From positions 1 to 43,719 of the forward strand of contig JACPZP010000066.1 of NCBI GenBank assembly GCA_016195405.1: DNA of 43,719 nt, given 5' to 3'. The stretch comes from Planctomycetota bacterium (GTDB lineage: Bacteria > Planctomycetota > Planctomycetia > Gemmatales > Gemmataceae). Below are positions 43,110-43,719 of the stretch, one piece after another (the stretch's first letter is position 1; the number at the start of each line of letters is the position of its first letter). The notes under the pieces were generated by a model. The model was given only the letters and a program-made list of their open reading frames with translations. It searched no databases and was not told the origin of the DNA. A program made the position numbers and the translations under genes.

Positions 43110-43137
43110 TTGACATGCGCCGAGCAGCTTTTATAAT
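43110..43137 (+). promoter_or_regulatory. Consensus sigma-70-type promoter
   Basis: TTGACA (43110-43115) and TATAAT (43132-43137) are perfect consensus boxes spaced 16 bases apart, the only such promoter seen in the window. It drives the short unit that ends at the terminator 43255-43283. Confidence 0.75.
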
Positions 43138-43144
43138 TCTGATT

Positions 43145-43283
43145 GATGGATTTGACCAAGAAGACCGACGAGCTAAGGCATCGTTCGATGATCCACGCAA
43201 TTATCACCACCCGGGAGACTGGTTGACGCTCTATCCAAAACTGATGCGGGATAGAGCCAAACCAAATCTGGTTTGGCTTTTTT
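43145..43283 (+). ncRNA. Candidate small RNA of unknown class
   Basis: A transcript of about 140 bases is predicted from the promoter (start near 43145) to a strong terminator. It contains three hairpins: CATCG/CGATG near 43180, CTCTATCC (43229-43236) with GGATAGAG (43249-43256), and the terminator. The second and third overlap by two bases, which hints at alternative pairing. It does not match tRNA, tmRNA, SRP RNA or tRNA-Sec as far as I can tell. A 26-codon open frame starts at 43146, almost at the transcription start, without a ribosome-binding site, so a leaderless peptide is a weak alternative. Confidence 0.5.
43255..43283 (+). terminator. Intrinsic terminator
   Basis: AGCCAAACCA (43255-43264) pairs perfectly with TGGTTTGGCT (43269-43278) over the loop AATC and runs into six T residues (43278-43283). 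It is a textbook rho-independent terminator, separating the small-RNA unit from the tRNA genes. Confidence 0.9.
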
Positions 43284-43329
43284 GTTTCCTATTGGGGCGA
43301 GCCGGGAGCGTGAGCGACCGGAGTTTTCC

Positions 43330-43403
43330 GGGGGTATAGCTCAGTTGGCTAGAGCGCAGCTCTGATAAAGCTGAGGTCCTTGGTTCGAATCCAAGTACCC
43401 CCA
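43330..43403 (+). tRNA. tRNA-Ile(GAT)
   Basis: A 74-base cloverleaf with acceptor stem GGGGGTA/TACCCCC, D-arm AGCTCAGTTGGCTAGAGC, anticodon loop CTGATAA (anticodon GAT, 43364-43366) and T-loop TTCGAAT. CCA is not encoded. It precedes tRNA-Ala by 30 bases, the usual order in rRNA spacers. Confidence 0.97.
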
Positions 43404-43433
43404 CTGAACGTGAAATCGAAAGGCGACCGATAA

Positions 43434-43509
43434 GGGGATGTAGCTCAATTGGGAGAGCGCCGGCTTTGCAAGCCGGAGGTCACGGGTTCGAGCCCCGTCA
43501 TCTCCACCA
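43434..43509 (+). tRNA. tRNA-Ala(TGC)
   Basis: A 76-base cloverleaf with acceptor stem GGGGATG/CATCTCC, anticodon loop TTTGCAA (anticodon TGC, 43467-43469) and T-loop TTCGAGC. CCA is encoded at 43507-43509, unlike in the tRNA-Ile beside it. Confidence 0.97.
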
Positions 43510-43719
43510 AATAGGCAGATTGCCCAGATTTGCTTCTGGTTCGGAAAAAGGGCCTCCCTGAGGCTCTTGAGATCGTTGGTTCTTTGACAATTCGGCAGCG
43601 GTAAGAGTTGCCTCACAAGAATGAAAACCGGGGCCTCAAGCCTCAGGATGAGCGTCAGCGCGATGAGCGTAAGCGAATCCTGGGGGTGAAGGGTCCCATG
43701 TTTCTTGTCGAGATCAATC
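43510..43719 (+). other. Probable pre-23S rRNA leader at the window edge
   Basis: GGTTCTTTGACAATT (43578-43592) resembles the conserved leader found before rRNA genes. No 23S 5' end is recognisable before the window stops, so the gene probably begins just beyond it. No open frame here looks coding. The cut in the rRNA operon suggests the contig ends at a repeat. Confidence 0.5.
43641..43686. repeat. Hairpin with duplicated GATGAGCGTNAGCG unit
   Basis: CCTCAGGAT (43641-43649) pairs with ATCCTGGGG (43677-43685) with one wobble. Inside, GATGAGCGTCAGCG and GATGAGCGTAAGCG stand in tandem. It may be an rRNA-processing stem or a small REP-type element. Confidence 0.5.

Noticed and set aside
43145..43283. 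tRNA-Sec or tmRNA in the small-RNA unit
   Set aside because: There is no UCA anticodon arm, no T-arm with flanking stem, and the unit is too short for tmRNA.
43115..43339. A 74-codon open frame over the candidate small RNA
   Set aside because: It starts inside the promoter and runs through the terminator stem and into the tRNA, so it cannot be a normal gene.
1..43719. CRISPR array or phage region
   Set aside because: No regularly spaced direct repeats and no integrase, capsid or tail genes are seen.

Overview
The window looks like a planctomycete chromosome, most likely near the Gemmata group. The main signs are a DUF1501 protein next to a PSD1-type cytochrome protein, short secreted EF-hand proteins, many secreted beta-propeller and repeat proteins of high GC content, abundant intergenic palindromes, and a tRNA-Ile/tRNA-Ala pair with no 16S rRNA beside it. 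All calls come from reading the sequence by eye. No database search was possible.

The most notable content is two paralogous secreted thioredoxin-fold proteins interrupted by in-frame UGA exactly at the redox-active cysteine positions. The first (1399-2604) has UGA at both positions, giving Sec-Leu-Thr-Sec, a UxxU motif like the diselenide motif described for the SelL family. The second (11932-13191) has Sec-Gly-Pro-Cys. In both, a hairpin presenting GGU lies at the same distance downstream, as expected of a bacterial SECIS. Ordinary gene calling would break each into two pieces.

Region 1-9400: a small membrane protein, a broken nucleotidyltransferase, the UxxU selenoprotein, then a leftward cluster. 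In transcription order this is an EctB-like diaminobutyrate aminotransferase, a PIN toxin with a small partner, and a 1373-residue polylysine-synthetase-like megaenzyme (adenylation, carrier, membrane and left-handed beta-helix segments). The cluster suggests a membrane enzyme making a diaminobutyrate homopolymer or conjugate.

Region 9400-24500: a TolB-like propeller protein, a doubly broken secreted gene, a VapBC-like pair, the UxxC selenoprotein, aldehyde dehydrogenase, homoserine dehydrogenase, TruD, a DUF2071 protein, a DegT-type aminotransferase, a family 2 glycosyltransferase between palindromic repeats, a large Ycf48/CBM9-like secreted protein, and two EF-hand proteins.

Region 24600-33800: a VCBS-repeat protein, a MazEF-like pair, two CxxCH plus alpha/alpha-barrel paralogs flanking an S9 peptidase and a BamE-like lipoprotein, an alpha/beta hydrolase, a deleted DUF1028 gene and gene remnants.

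Region 33800-43719: DUF1501 and PSD1 genes, a DUF58 protein, an Rrf2 regulator, pyrB, a copper-type P-ATPase broken by an internal deletion, a candidate small RNA with consensus promoter and terminator, and tRNA-Ile(GAT) and tRNA-Ala(TGC). The window then ends in what looks like a pre-23S leader.

Several genes are broken in one style: both ends are recognisable, the middle is missing, and the halves are out of frame. This could be genome decay or assembly collapse.
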